Shown: positions 1-5,743 of the stretch, in pieces
Numbering within the stretch: the stretch's first letter is position 1
How the letters are laid out: each line of letters opens with the position of its first letter
Assembly (NCBI GenBank): GCA_027056215.1
Contig: JALULO010000182.1
Span: 1 to 8,665 of the forward strand
Reading direction: 5' to 3'
Source of the DNA: Campylobacterales bacterium
GTDB lineage: Bacteria; Campylobacterota; Campylobacteria; Campylobacterales; QNZT01
Length of the DNA: 8,665 nt
Translations under genes and position numbers: made by a program
The notes under the pieces: model-generated
Databases searched by the model: none
Told to the model about the DNA's origin: nothing
What the model saw: only the letters and a program-made list of their open reading frames with translations

Positions 1-2
1 TC

Positions 3-230
3 GTATCACAAGTAGGGATATCTGGTTCAAGTAAACTAGGACGAAATGTTGTGATGGGTGGGCAAAGTGCCACAGCAGGACATCTTGAAATTGCTGATTT
101 TGTAACAATCGCAGCACGCGGTGGTGTTACAAAATCAATCCGTCAAAAAGATGTCTATAGTGGTTTCCCACTGATGCGTCATAAAGATTGGTTAAAATTA
201 CAAGCAAAAATATCAAAATTATTAAAATAA
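3..230 (+). CDS. lpxD: LpxD, UDP-3-O-acylglucosamine N-acyltransferase (C-terminal part; 5' end outside window)
   Basis: The visible 75 codons read in one frame from the window edge to TAA at 228-230. They contain the end of a left-handed beta-helix (hexapeptide repeat) domain, including GGQSATAGHLEIAD and the following VTIAARGGVTKSI, which is the typical last-coil region of LpxD. The FPLMRHKDWLK segment then leads into the short C-terminal helical part. LpxD transfers a hydroxyacyl chain from acyl-ACP to the glucosamine 2-amine in lipid A synthesis, in the cytoplasm. The N-terminal UDP-binding domain and the catalytic histidine lie outside the window, so completeness cannot be judged. The next gene starts 13 bases downstream, which suggests co-transcription. 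Confidence 0.9.
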   Translation, partial: VSQVGISGSSKLGRNVVMGGQSATAGHLEIADFVTIAARGGVTKSIRQKDVYSGFPLMRHKDWLKLQAKISKLLK

Positions 231-243
231 AGGAATAAAGTAT

Positions 244-474
244 ATGAGTGGCAAAAACACAGTATTAAAAGCATTTAAATTAGCAGGTACAAAAGGTGGA
301 GAGATATCAGTCTCAAAGATAGAAGAACCATATGGTCCAAAATCAGATCCAGTTGTGAGCATTGGAATCTCTCTGAAAGCAGGAAGTGAAGAACCTGATT
401 GGAAAGCACATATCCCTTATGAAAATCTTGATGAATTGATCACCGCACTTCAAGAAGCTAAAGCGCAAAAATAG
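244..474 (+). CDS. Small conserved-looking protein of unknown function (76 aa)
   Basis: I do not recognise this family. The ATG follows AAAGGA (230-235) with a spacing of 8 bases, a good ribosome binding site, and starts 13 bases after lpxD, so it is probably the last gene of the lpxD transcript. The protein has no signal peptide, membrane segment or cysteine. It is rich in lysine and glutamate. A beta-rich middle (EISVSKIEEPYG, then VVSIGISLKAG) is followed by DWKAHIPYENLDELITALQEA, which looks like a strand plus an amphipathic C-terminal helix. This pattern suggests one small soluble alpha/beta domain. A weak resemblance to compact nucleic-acid-binding folds of the PC4 type crossed my mind, but I cannot support it. 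A hairpin follows 16 bases after the stop. Confidence 0.75.
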   Translation: MSGKNTVLKAFKLAGTKGGEISVSKIEEPYGPKSDPVVSIGISLKAGSEEPDWKAHIPYENLDELITALQEAKAQK

Positions 475-489
475 CGTAAAAACCCCTTA

Positions 490-512
490 TAAAGATGGAT
501 AATCCATCTTTA
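490..512 (+). terminator. Hairpin between the lpxD group and rpmH, possible terminator
   Basis: A perfect 10-bp inverted repeat (490-499 with 503-512, arm TAAAGATGGA) is separated by a 3-base loop, TAA. It sits directly after the 76-aa gene and before rpmH. The following bases (AGCTAAATTTG) form only a weak T tract, so this is a candidate intrinsic terminator or transcript-end stabiliser rather than a clear-cut one. Confidence 0.45.
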
Positions 513-520
513 AGCTAAAT

Positions 521-537
521 TTGCGTAAAATCCGCAA
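521..537 (+). promoter_or_regulatory. Possible -10 region of the rpmH operon promoter
   Basis: TAAAAT at 526-531 resembles a -10 hexamer and would place the start of transcription near 538, leaving a leader of about 28 bases before rpmH. No convincing -35 box is present; Campylobacterota promoters often lack one and use T-rich spacing instead (recalled). The hexamer lies between short inverted arms TTGCG (521-525) and CGCAA (533-537). The call rests on position and one hexamer only. Confidence 0.3.
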
Positions 538-566
538 CTTATTAACGATACATAAAGGAAATTCAG

Positions 567-701
567 ATGAAAAGAACATATCAACCACATAATACACCAA
601 GAAAAAGAACACACGGTTTTCGTGCTAGAATGGCAACCAAAAATGGTAGAAGAGTTATCCGTGCAAGACGTGCAAAGGGTAGAAAAAGATTAGCTGTTTA
701 A
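567..701 (+). CDS. rpmH: Large ribosomal subunit protein bL34
   Basis: This is a 44-codon reading frame with a strongly basic product: it begins MKRTYQPHNTPRKRTHGFR and ends ARRAKGRKRLAV. This is the full-length bL34 pattern (usual length 44-46), including the conserved KRTYQP start, the HGFRARM core and the AKGRKRL tail. AAAGGA (554-559) lies 7 bases before the ATG. bL34 is a small basic component of the 50S subunit near the domain III 23S rRNA. It leads the usual rpmH-rnpA cluster, and the start region of rnpA overlaps its last 13 bases. Confidence 0.97.
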   Translation: MKRTYQPHNTPRKRTHGFRARMATKNGRRVIRARRAKGRKRLAV

Positions 702-1021
702 GAGATTTTCAAACATTAAAATCGCCTAAAGAATTTGGCTATTTTTATAACAATAGTAAAAAAAAGCATGTTCGCTCACAAATTGTATTTTATGAAACAT
801 GTGATGATAAAAAAGTTGGCTTTACAGCAAGCAAAAAAATAGGCAATGCTGTAAAGCGTAACTTTGCTAAAAGACGTATGCGGGCTGCCTTTTTGTCCTT
901 ACAGTCTAACTTAAAGACTGGTACATATATATTTGTTGCAAAAAAAGAGATTCTTAGTATGGATTTTACACTGATACAAAAAGATATGCGCTATGCACTT
1001 AAAAAACTTGATGCTTGTTAG
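689..1021 (+). CDS. rnpA: RNase P protein component, apparent ATT start
   Basis: The product is the protein subunit of RNase P, which helps the catalytic RNA bind and cleave the 5' leader of pre-tRNA in the cytoplasm. The family signature is clear: VGFTASKKIGNAVKRNFAKR, followed by RMRAAF, holds the RNR-like basic helix, and GTYIFVAKKEIL is the usual central strand. The open frame begins after an in-frame TAG at 680-682, and no ATG, GTG or TTG occurs before the conserved LKSPKEFGYFY segment. The only plausible start is ATT at 689, preceded by AAAGGG (674-679) with a 9-base spacing inside rpmH. This gives 110 residues, the normal RnpA length, and a 13-base overlap with rpmH. Starting at the first internal ATG would remove the core, so that can be excluded. 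The existence of the gene is near certain; the start codon is inferred. Confidence 0.88.
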   Translation: MSCLRDFQTLKSPKEFGYFYNNSKKKHVRSQIVFYETCDDKKVGFTASKKIGNAVKRNFAKRRMRAAFLSLQSNLKTGTYIFVAKKEILSMDFTLIQKDMRYALKKLDAC

Positions 1022-1033
1022 CCCTTATATATC

Positions 1034-1390
1034 ATGAACAGTATCGCTTTATATCTTCTCAAAATATACCAGAAATTTTTTACACTTTTTAGTTTTGGTA
1101 GTTGCAGATATTATCCGACTTGTTCAGAGTATGCAAAATGGCAATATCAAAAAAATGGTTTTTTTAGGGCAACGATCTCTTCACTGCTTCGAATCCTTCG
1201 ATGCAATCAACTTTTTATAGGTGGAATTGATTATCCCATTGTAAAAATGAGCTTAAATTCTAATACAATTTGCTATCATAACGCAAATACAAATAAGATT
1301 ATTGTACAATTCTGGCTTGTTCCAAAATCGGACAATGATTATTATCTAATCAAAACTTTCAAAAGGAATTCACATTGCTTGACAAAATGA
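1034..1390 (+). CDS. yidD: YidD membrane protein insertion efficiency factor, with extended C-terminus
   Basis: YidD is a small membrane-associated protein that assists YidC-dependent insertion of inner-membrane proteins. The family core is visible at residues 1-70: an amphipathic N-terminal helix ending IYQKFF, then GSCRYYPTCSEYA with its paired cysteines, then LRILRCNQLFIGGIDYP. Total length is 118 residues, against about 70-85 in many bacteria; the extra roughly 45 residues contain IVQFWLVPKSDNDYYLIKTF, a tail I recall from the H. pylori homologue. There is no clear ribosome binding site. The ATG is 12 bases after the rnpA stop and in the same frame, so translation is probably coupled to rnpA. 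The end overlaps the yidC start by 16 bases, and the last codons contain the yidC ribosome binding site. Confidence 0.93.
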   Translation: MNSIALYLLKIYQKFFTLFSFGSCRYYPTCSEYAKWQYQKNGFFRATISSLLRILRCNQLFIGGIDYPIVKMSLNSNTICYHNANTNKIIVQFWLVPKSDNDYYLIKTFKRNSHCLTK

Positions 1391-2988
1391 CGCAACAACA
1401 ACGCATGGTACTTGCGATAGTACTTAGTTTTTTATTTTTCGTAGCGTATGATTTTTTACTGCCAAAATCTGCTCCAGTTACACTTGAGAACAATCAAAGT
1501 ACAACAATACAACAACAATCAAATATACAAACCAATGCGACATCAGCTCCAGCACCTATGTCAATCGCACAACCAGAATCTGCATCGGCACAAACATCAA
1601 CTGCACCAATTCAAAAAACTGCTGAGAAAACGAGTGAAATCTCTGATGTTCATACACCTTCATTTCACGCTAAGATAGATTCACTTGGACGTATCAGTTT
1701 ATATGAAGTTTTACTTGATAAGTTTAAAACAAAAGATGGTAAATTACCAAATCTTGTTGATCCTACTTCTCCTGTAAAACCACTTGAAATAAGATTTAGC
1801 GATCCAGCTTTAAATGAAGAAGCATTTAAAGTTCCCTACACAGCTAGTAGTGCTATTATAAATGTAACTAATGCGGATAAAGTGCTTACATTAACGCAAA
1901 AACTAAGCAAAGTTACTGTTACCAAAAAAATCACATTTCATACAAACGGTACTTATTCACTGCAAGTGCAGTTGAGTAATCCTGTAGAATATTACATCAG
2001 TCCGGGCTTTAGACCAAAAGAAGCAAGTAGTATGTATACCTTTAAAGGTGTACTCGTACGTAAAGCAGACGGTACGATTGATACGGTAAAAGATGGTGGT
2101 GCAAAAGGTAATGAAGTTTATATGAAAGCGACTGTCATCAGTGCCTGTGATAAGTATTTCGCAACAACTTTTTACAATTTTAAAAATGGATTTGATGTTT
2201 ATATCACTAAAGATGCGAAAGAAGATCCTTTGGCATTTGTCAAAGGTAGTGCAAACTTAAGTCTTGATGGATACGCAGGTGCAAAAGAACATGATAAACT
2301 AAGCTCTATAGATCCCAGATTAACTGATATCATAGAGTATGGCTTTTTTACATTTCTTGCAAAACCTATGTTTGTTTTTCTTAAAACTATTTATAATTAC
2401 GTTGGTAACTGGGGATGGGCAATCGTACTGACAACTATCTTGCTAAGATTGATACTTTTTCCTTTAACCTATAAAGGTATGGTCTCTATGAATCGTCTTA
2501 AAGTGCTTTCCCCAAAAGTCAAAGAGATTCAGAAAAAATATAAAGGCGAACCACAAAAGATGAACGCCAAGATGATGGAGTTGTATAAAAAGAACAATGC
2601 AAATCCTATGGGCGGTTGTTTACCGATGATCTTGCAAATACCTGTATTTTTCGCCATCTATCGTGTACTTTTAAATGCAGTTGAACTTAAACACGCACCT
2701 TGGATGGGATGGATTCATGATCTTTCAGCTATGGATCCTTACTATATCTTACCGGTTTTGATGGCAGGTACGATGTTCTGGCAACAACGCCTCACACCAA
2801 ATAACTTTACTGATCCGATGCAAGAGAAGATCATGAAGTTTTTACCACTTATCTTTATGTTCTTTTTCGTGACATTCCCTGCTGGTTTAACGCTTTATTG
2901 GTTTGTGAATAACCTTTTTGGTGTTGCTCAACAGTATTATGTTAACAGTATCTTTAAAAAAGAGAAAGCACAAAAGGCTGCAGCATGA
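1375..2988 (+). CDS. yidC: YidC membrane protein insertase (Oxa1 family)
   Basis: YidC inserts and folds inner-membrane proteins, alone or with SecYEG. The 537-residue protein has the Gram-negative layout: an N-terminal membrane anchor (about residues 12-30), a low-complexity Q/S/T/A-rich linker (about 32-90), a large periplasmic beta domain (about 90-310), and the conserved five-helix insertase core (about 325-525). The core includes the hydrophilic-groove arginine R358 in LLRLILFPL, the cytoplasmic coiled hairpin PKVKEIQKKYKGEPQKM, GGCLPMILQIPVFFAIYRVL and FPAGLTLYWFVNN. A short basic tail follows. I chose the TTG at 1375 because AAAAGGA (1361-1367) lies 7 bases upstream; the next start, ATG at 1387, would shorten the protein by four residues and have a poor spacing. 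The stop overlaps the jag start (ATGA). Confidence 0.97.
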   Translation: MLDKMTQQQRMVLAIVLSFLFFVAYDFLLPKSAPVTLENNQSTTIQQQSNIQTNATSAPAPMSIAQPESASAQTSTAPIQKTAEKTSEISDVHTPSFHAKIDSLGRISLYEVLLDKFKTKDGKLPNLVDPTSPVKPLEIRFSDPALNEEAFKVPYTASSAIINVTNADKVLTLTQKLSKVTVTKKITFHTNGTYSLQVQLSNPVEYYISPGFRPKEASSMYTFKGVLVRKADGTIDTVKDGGAKGNEVYMKATVISACDKYFATTFYNFKNGFDVYITKDAKEDPLAFVKGSANLSLDGYAGAKEHDKLSSIDPRLTDIIEYGFFTFLAKPMFVFLKTIYNYVGNWGWAIVLTTILLRLILFPLTYKGMVSMNRLKVLSPKVKEIQKKYKGEPQKMNAKMMELYKKNNANPMGGCLPMILQIPVFFAIYRVLLNAVELKHAPWMGWIHDLSAMDPYYILPVLMAGTMFWQQRLTPNNFTDPMQEKIMKFLPLIFMFFFVTFPAGLTLYWFVNNLFGVAQQYYVNSIFKKEKAQKAAA

Positions 2989-3674
2989 AAAATCAATTTA
3001 CTGCAGATACGTTAGAAGATGCTTACAAAGAAGCTTCGCTAACACTTGAATGTTCCATCATCGATCTGGATATTGAAGTTTTGCAGTATCCTTCAAAGGG
3101 CTTTTTAGGCATGTTTGCTAAAAAAGCCATCATCGAAGCACGTTTTAAAAATGAAAAAAAGCAAGCTAACGACCAAGAAAGTAAAAAAGAAAATACCACT
3201 ATAAAAAATTCTCCTCTCTCATTGGAAATCGAAGAGAAGATGGGATATCTACTTCAAAGTAGTTGTTTTGATGCCTATGTCCATGAAGTAAAAGTTGATG
3301 AAGATACCCATCAAGTTTACATCAAGATAGATGGTGAAGATGCAGCACTTATGATAGGAAAAGAGGGGTATCGATATAAAGCACTCTCTTACATGATCTA
3401 TAACTGGATCAAAATAAAATACAATCTCACAGCTACACTGGAGATAGCCTCTTTCTTACAAACCCAAAAAGAGAGCATCGCAAACTATATCGAATCGCTT
3501 AAAGAGAGAATCGAAGAAAATGCAAAAGTGCAAACCAAACCACTTGACGGTATCTTGGTAAAACTTGCACTCGATGGTTTGAGGGAGAAATATCCTGAAA
3601 AATACGTAGCCATCCGTACTCTCAAATCTGGAAAAAAGATTGTCATCGTTAACGATTATAAACGAGGTGGATGA
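2985..3674 (+). CDS. jag: Jag/KhpB-type RNA-binding protein (Jag-N, KH, degenerate R3H)
   Basis: This 229-residue protein begins with a Jag-N domain (residues 1-50, DTLEDAYKEASLTL then LQYPSKGFLGMFAKKAIIEA), then a charged linker (about 55-75). A KH-type domain follows (about 80-160) with IGKEGYRYKALSYMIYNW, in which GKEG (125-128) takes the place of the GxxG loop. The C-terminal part (about 183-229) aligns in position with an R3H domain, but the defining Arg and His of RxxxH are absent: the matching segment reads LDGILVKLALDGLREKYP. The start overlaps the yidC stop and the stop overlaps the mnmE start, both by 4 bases, so the three are translationally coupled. From memory, the H. pylori homologue in the same place (HP1451) was reported to bind the VirB11 ATPase HP0525. 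The role here is presumably RNA binding linked to envelope biogenesis, which is inference. Confidence 0.9.
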   Translation: MKNQFTADTLEDAYKEASLTLECSIIDLDIEVLQYPSKGFLGMFAKKAIIEARFKNEKKQANDQESKKENTTIKNSPLSLEIEEKMGYLLQSSCFDAYVHEVKVDEDTHQVYIKIDGEDAALMIGKEGYRYKALSYMIYNWIKIKYNLTATLEIASFLQTQKESIANYIESLKERIEENAKVQTKPLDGILVKLALDGLREKYPEKYVAIRTLKSGKKIVIVNDYKRGG

Positions 3675-5017
3675 TTACTGATACAATTTGTGCAATAGCC
3701 ACAGCCCATGGAGTAGGGGGGATCGCAATCGTCAGGCTTAGTGGCGATAAATCCCTCCAAATAGCACACACCATCACAAAAAACAATCTCTTGAAACCGA
3801 GATATGCATCATTATGTGATCTCTTTGATCAAAACGATACCCTTATCGACGAATCTCTTGTGATCTATTTTAAAAATCCGCACAGTTTCACCGGTGAAGA
3901 TATCGTTGAATTTCAATGCCATGGTGGTTTTATCACAGCACAACGCATACTAGATGCAAGTTTGGCTTTTGGAGCGAGATTAGCCAATCCTGGTGAGTTT
4001 ACAAAACGTGCTGTATTAAACGGAAAAATGGATCTTGCACAAGCAGAAGCTATCGCAAAACTGATAGAGAGTAAAAGTATAGACAGCGCTAAAATCCTTA
4101 CAAAACAGATGAAAGGACAACTCAGTCACTTTGTAGAAGATTTACGTGATAAATTGATCGAGATTTTAGCTTTTGTCGAAGTCAACATAGACTATGCAGA
4201 AGAAGATCTACCCCAAGATTTGCTCAACCAAATCACCCAAAAGCTGCAATACATCAAAACAACGTTAAGCCAAGCCCTGCAAGCGAGTCAAAGCAGGGAA
4301 GGGTTGATAGAGGGATTCAAAGTTGCTATCATCGGTAAACCAAATGTTGGAAAAAGTTCTCTTCTCAATGCCCTTTTGCACTATGATAGAGCCATCATAA
4401 GCGATATCGCAGGTACAACCCGTGATACCATCGAAGAAGAGATCAAAATCTCAACACACTTAGTAAAAATAGTCGATACAGCAGGCATACGAGAAGCAGG
4501 CGAGGGCATAGAAAAGATAGGTATACAACGCTCCATCGAAGCTGTAAAAAGTGCTGATATCGTCATCGCCCTATTTGATGGAAGCCAGACACTAGACAGC
4601 GATGATCTCAATATCATAGATATACTCCAACAGTACAAAGCACAAAAAGATATCATAGTTGCTATCAACAAGAGTGACTTACAAGCGTTGATACAAGTAG
4701 AGACATTAGAGACATTTTCACCCATAAATATCAGTACAAAACAGAGTGTCTTATCTATCATAAACAAACTAGATGCACTCCTTAACAGCAAAAGTGTACA
4801 TGACGATCTGCTACTCATCTCAAAAAGACAGGTAGACACCGTTACCAAAGCACACGATGCCATACAAAGAGCGACACCACTGCTACAAGATGGAGAACTT
4901 GAATTTTTTGCGTATGAGATCAACGAAGCGATAGAAGCCATTGCTTCTATAACACAAGCTTTTGAAAGAGATGAAATACTAGACAAAATGTTTGGTAGTT
5001 TTTGTTTAGGAAAGTAG
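3671..5017 (+). CDS. mnmE: tRNA uridine-5-carboxymethylaminomethyl(34) modification GTPase MnmE
   Basis: MnmE works with MnmG to modify U34 in the wobble position of several tRNAs. The 448 residues match the usual length of about 450. The N-terminal folate-binding domain begins MITDTICAIATAHGVGGIAI and includes FTGEDIVEFQCHGG. A helical domain follows, into which the G domain is inserted: G1 GKPNVGKSS (222-230), G2 GTTRDTIEE, G3 DTAG (269-272) and G4 NKSD (333-336). The C-terminal helices end in FCLGK, with the conserved cysteine at 445. All motifs are intact. The ATG overlaps the jag stop. It is the last gene of the housekeeping cluster; no strong terminator is visible after its stop. A long open frame antisense to it is a shadow. 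Confidence 0.98.
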   Translation: MITDTICAIATAHGVGGIAIVRLSGDKSLQIAHTITKNNLLKPRYASLCDLFDQNDTLIDESLVIYFKNPHSFTGEDIVEFQCHGGFITAQRILDASLAFGARLANPGEFTKRAVLNGKMDLAQAEAIAKLIESKSIDSAKILTKQMKGQLSHFVEDLRDKLIEILAFVEVNIDYAEEDLPQDLLNQITQKLQYIKTTLSQALQASQSREGLIEGFKVAIIGKPNVGKSSLLNALLHYDRAIISDIAGTTRDTIEEEIKISTHLVKIVDTAGIREAGEGIEKIGIQRSIEAVKSADIVIALFDGSQTLDSDDLNIIDILQQYKAQKDIIVAINKSDLQALIQVETLETFSPINISTKQSVLSIINKLDALLNSKSVHDDLLLISKRQVDTVTKAHDAIQRATPLLQDGELEFFAYEINEAIEAIASITQAFERDEILDKMFGSFCLGK

Positions 5018-5035
5018 TGCTTATGCGATCTGCAT

Positions 5036-5064
5036 TTGTGGTCATCCGAAAATTTTGATATAAT
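5036..5064 (+). promoter_or_regulatory. Candidate sigma-70-like promoter of the mntA remnant
   Basis: TATAAT (5059-5064) is a perfect -10 hexamer, with TTGTGG (5036-5041) 17 bases upstream as a partial -35. It lies 29 bases before the ATG of the broken nucleotidyltransferase gene, where a GGGAG ribosome binding site (5084-5088) is also retained. The signals suggest that the remnant is still transcribed and that its 5' end came with its own promoter. Confidence 0.5.
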
Positions 5065-5093
5065 GATCAGTATCAATGGTGATGGGAGTCGGT

Positions 5094-5216
5094 ATGACAA
5101 AGTTTGATATATTGCTTTTTTTAAAAGAGAAGAAACCATTTTTAAAAAAACATTATCATATAGATGAAATTGGTCTTTTTGGCTCTTACGCTAGATGGGT
5201 AAAGAACATAGAGTAA
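5094..5216 (+). pseudogene. Truncated MntA-type minimal nucleotidyltransferase (antitoxin remnant)
   Basis: Forty codons begin MTKFDILLFLKEKKPFLKKH and reach IGLFGSYARW before diverging and stopping at TAA. The GSxxRG-like motif GSYAR preceded by a short helix and a hydrophobic strand is the hallmark N-terminus of MNT-family nucleotidyltransferases. In MntA-HepT systems these neutralise a HEPN toxin by AMPylating it (family knowledge). A complete protein runs to about 100-140 residues, and the catalytic aspartates (DxD) that should follow GSYARG within about 15 residues are missing. Similarity ends at about base 5198, exactly where a HEPN-like sequence begins in another frame, so this is a deletion scar. 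Promoter and ribosome binding site look intact. Confidence 0.75.
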
Positions 5217-5414
5217 TTTTAGATTTTAGAAATCTTATCGTTCATGAATATTTTACATCAAGAACTTCCATCTTTTCAAAAGAGTATCTATCAACTACTG
5301 CAAAAGTTTGATCAAGATCGATTACTACAAATCATAGTAGATGAAAAAGAGGACAATCGCGGGAAGACAGTTGAATTTCTTCAAAATTTATATGATAATA
5401 TCTTGAAATGGTGA
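5198..5414 (+). pseudogene. HepT-type HEPN toxin remnant (5' deleted and frame-disrupted)
   Basis: From 5198 in a frame shifted relative to the nucleotidyltransferase remnant, the DNA encodes VILDFRNLIVHEYF (5213-5254). RNLIVHEY is the HEPN/DUF86 active-site motif (R-x4-H followed by x-Y). The sequence after HEYF changes frame: an ATG-started frame at 5244-5414 encodes LHQELPSFQKSIYQLLQKFD, which resembles the C-terminal helix of HepT proteins, followed by about 30 further residues of unclear origin ending DNILKW. The N-terminal helices of the toxin are gone. This fits an internal deletion joining mid-mntA to late hepT plus a second small indel near 5250. A functional RNase is not expected. 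The motif assignment is from reading the residues; no alignment was run. Confidence 0.6.
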
Positions 5415-5424
5415 GCCTTATTGC

Positions 5425-5453
5425 TTGACAACAGTACTGTATTACAGTACAAT
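5425..5453 (+). promoter_or_regulatory. Promoter of the YefM/YoeB-type module
   Basis: TTGACA (5425-5430) is a perfect -35 box and TACAAT (5448-5453) a one-mismatch -10 box, with an optimal 17-base spacer. Transcription would start near 5460 and leave a leader of about 25 bases to the antitoxin ATG at 5486. This is the most canonical promoter in the window. The spacer and the first bases of the -10 box carry a palindrome, so repressor binding would block polymerase. Confidence 0.75.
5431..5450 (+). promoter_or_regulatory. Palindromic operator candidate for antitoxin autorepression
   Basis: GTACTGT (5434-5440) and ACAGTAC (5444-5450) form a perfect 7-bp inverted repeat around ATT. ACAGTACTGT (5431-5440) is also a perfect 10-bp palindrome by itself, so ACAGTAC occurs twice in 20 bases. 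YefM-type antitoxins bind palindromes overlapping their own promoter (family knowledge). The position between and over the -35 and -10 elements fits that role. Confidence 0.65.
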
Positions 5454-5485
5454 AGAACTTTATTTCTATGAAAAAAGGAGTTTTA

Positions 5486-5743
5486 ATGACAGTATCGGTC
5501 AATCAATTTCGTGCCAATTTAAAAAAGTATGTAGATGAAGCTCTTGACACACATGAACCACTGATAGTCAGCCGTAAAAATGGAGAAGATTTTGTGGTAC
5601 TTTCCTCGGAAGATTATGAGAGAGAAAAAGAGACGCTCTATATTCTTAGTAACAAAAACTTGATGTATCAGATCGAAGAATCACTTGCAACTTTTAAAGA
5701 AAAGAGTGGACGTACTGTAACCATGGAAGAACTGGAAGCATAG
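5486..5743 (+). CDS. YefM/Phd-family antitoxin
   Basis: This is an 85-residue antitoxin of the Phd/YefM family (type II). The N-terminal dimerising DNA-binding half reads VSVNQFRANLKKYVDEAL, then EPLIVSRKNGEDFVVLSSEDY, a typical YefM pattern. The charged C-terminal half (about residues 48-85) would be the disordered segment that wraps around the toxin. I chose the ATG at 5486 because AAGGAG (5475-5480) lies 5 bases before it. An upstream in-frame ATG at 5468 would add six residues but has no ribosome binding site and is only about 8 bases from the predicted transcript start. The stop overlaps the toxin GTG by one base (TAGTG), so translation is coupled. The antitoxin with the toxin should bind the upstream palindrome and repress the operon. 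Confidence 0.9.
   Translation: MTVSVNQFRANLKKYVDEALDTHEPLIVSRKNGEDFVVLSSEDYEREKETLYILSNKNLMYQIEESLATFKEKSGRTVTMEELEA

Noticed and set aside
474..530. GCGTAAAA repeated at 474-481 and 523-530
   Set aside because: An 8-base repeat in AT-rich DNA is expected by chance; no further copies or spacing pattern were seen.
4381..5139. A 252-codon open frame on the minus strand
   Set aside because: It lies antisense to the intact mnmE G domain and C-terminus. Its product is rich in serine and shows no domain pattern, so it is a shadow of mnmE codon usage.
5468..5485. Upstream ATG as start of the antitoxin
   Set aside because: It has no ribosome binding site and lies about 8 bases from the predicted transcript start, whereas the ATG at 5486 has AAGGAG 5 bases upstream and gives the usual YefM N-terminus.
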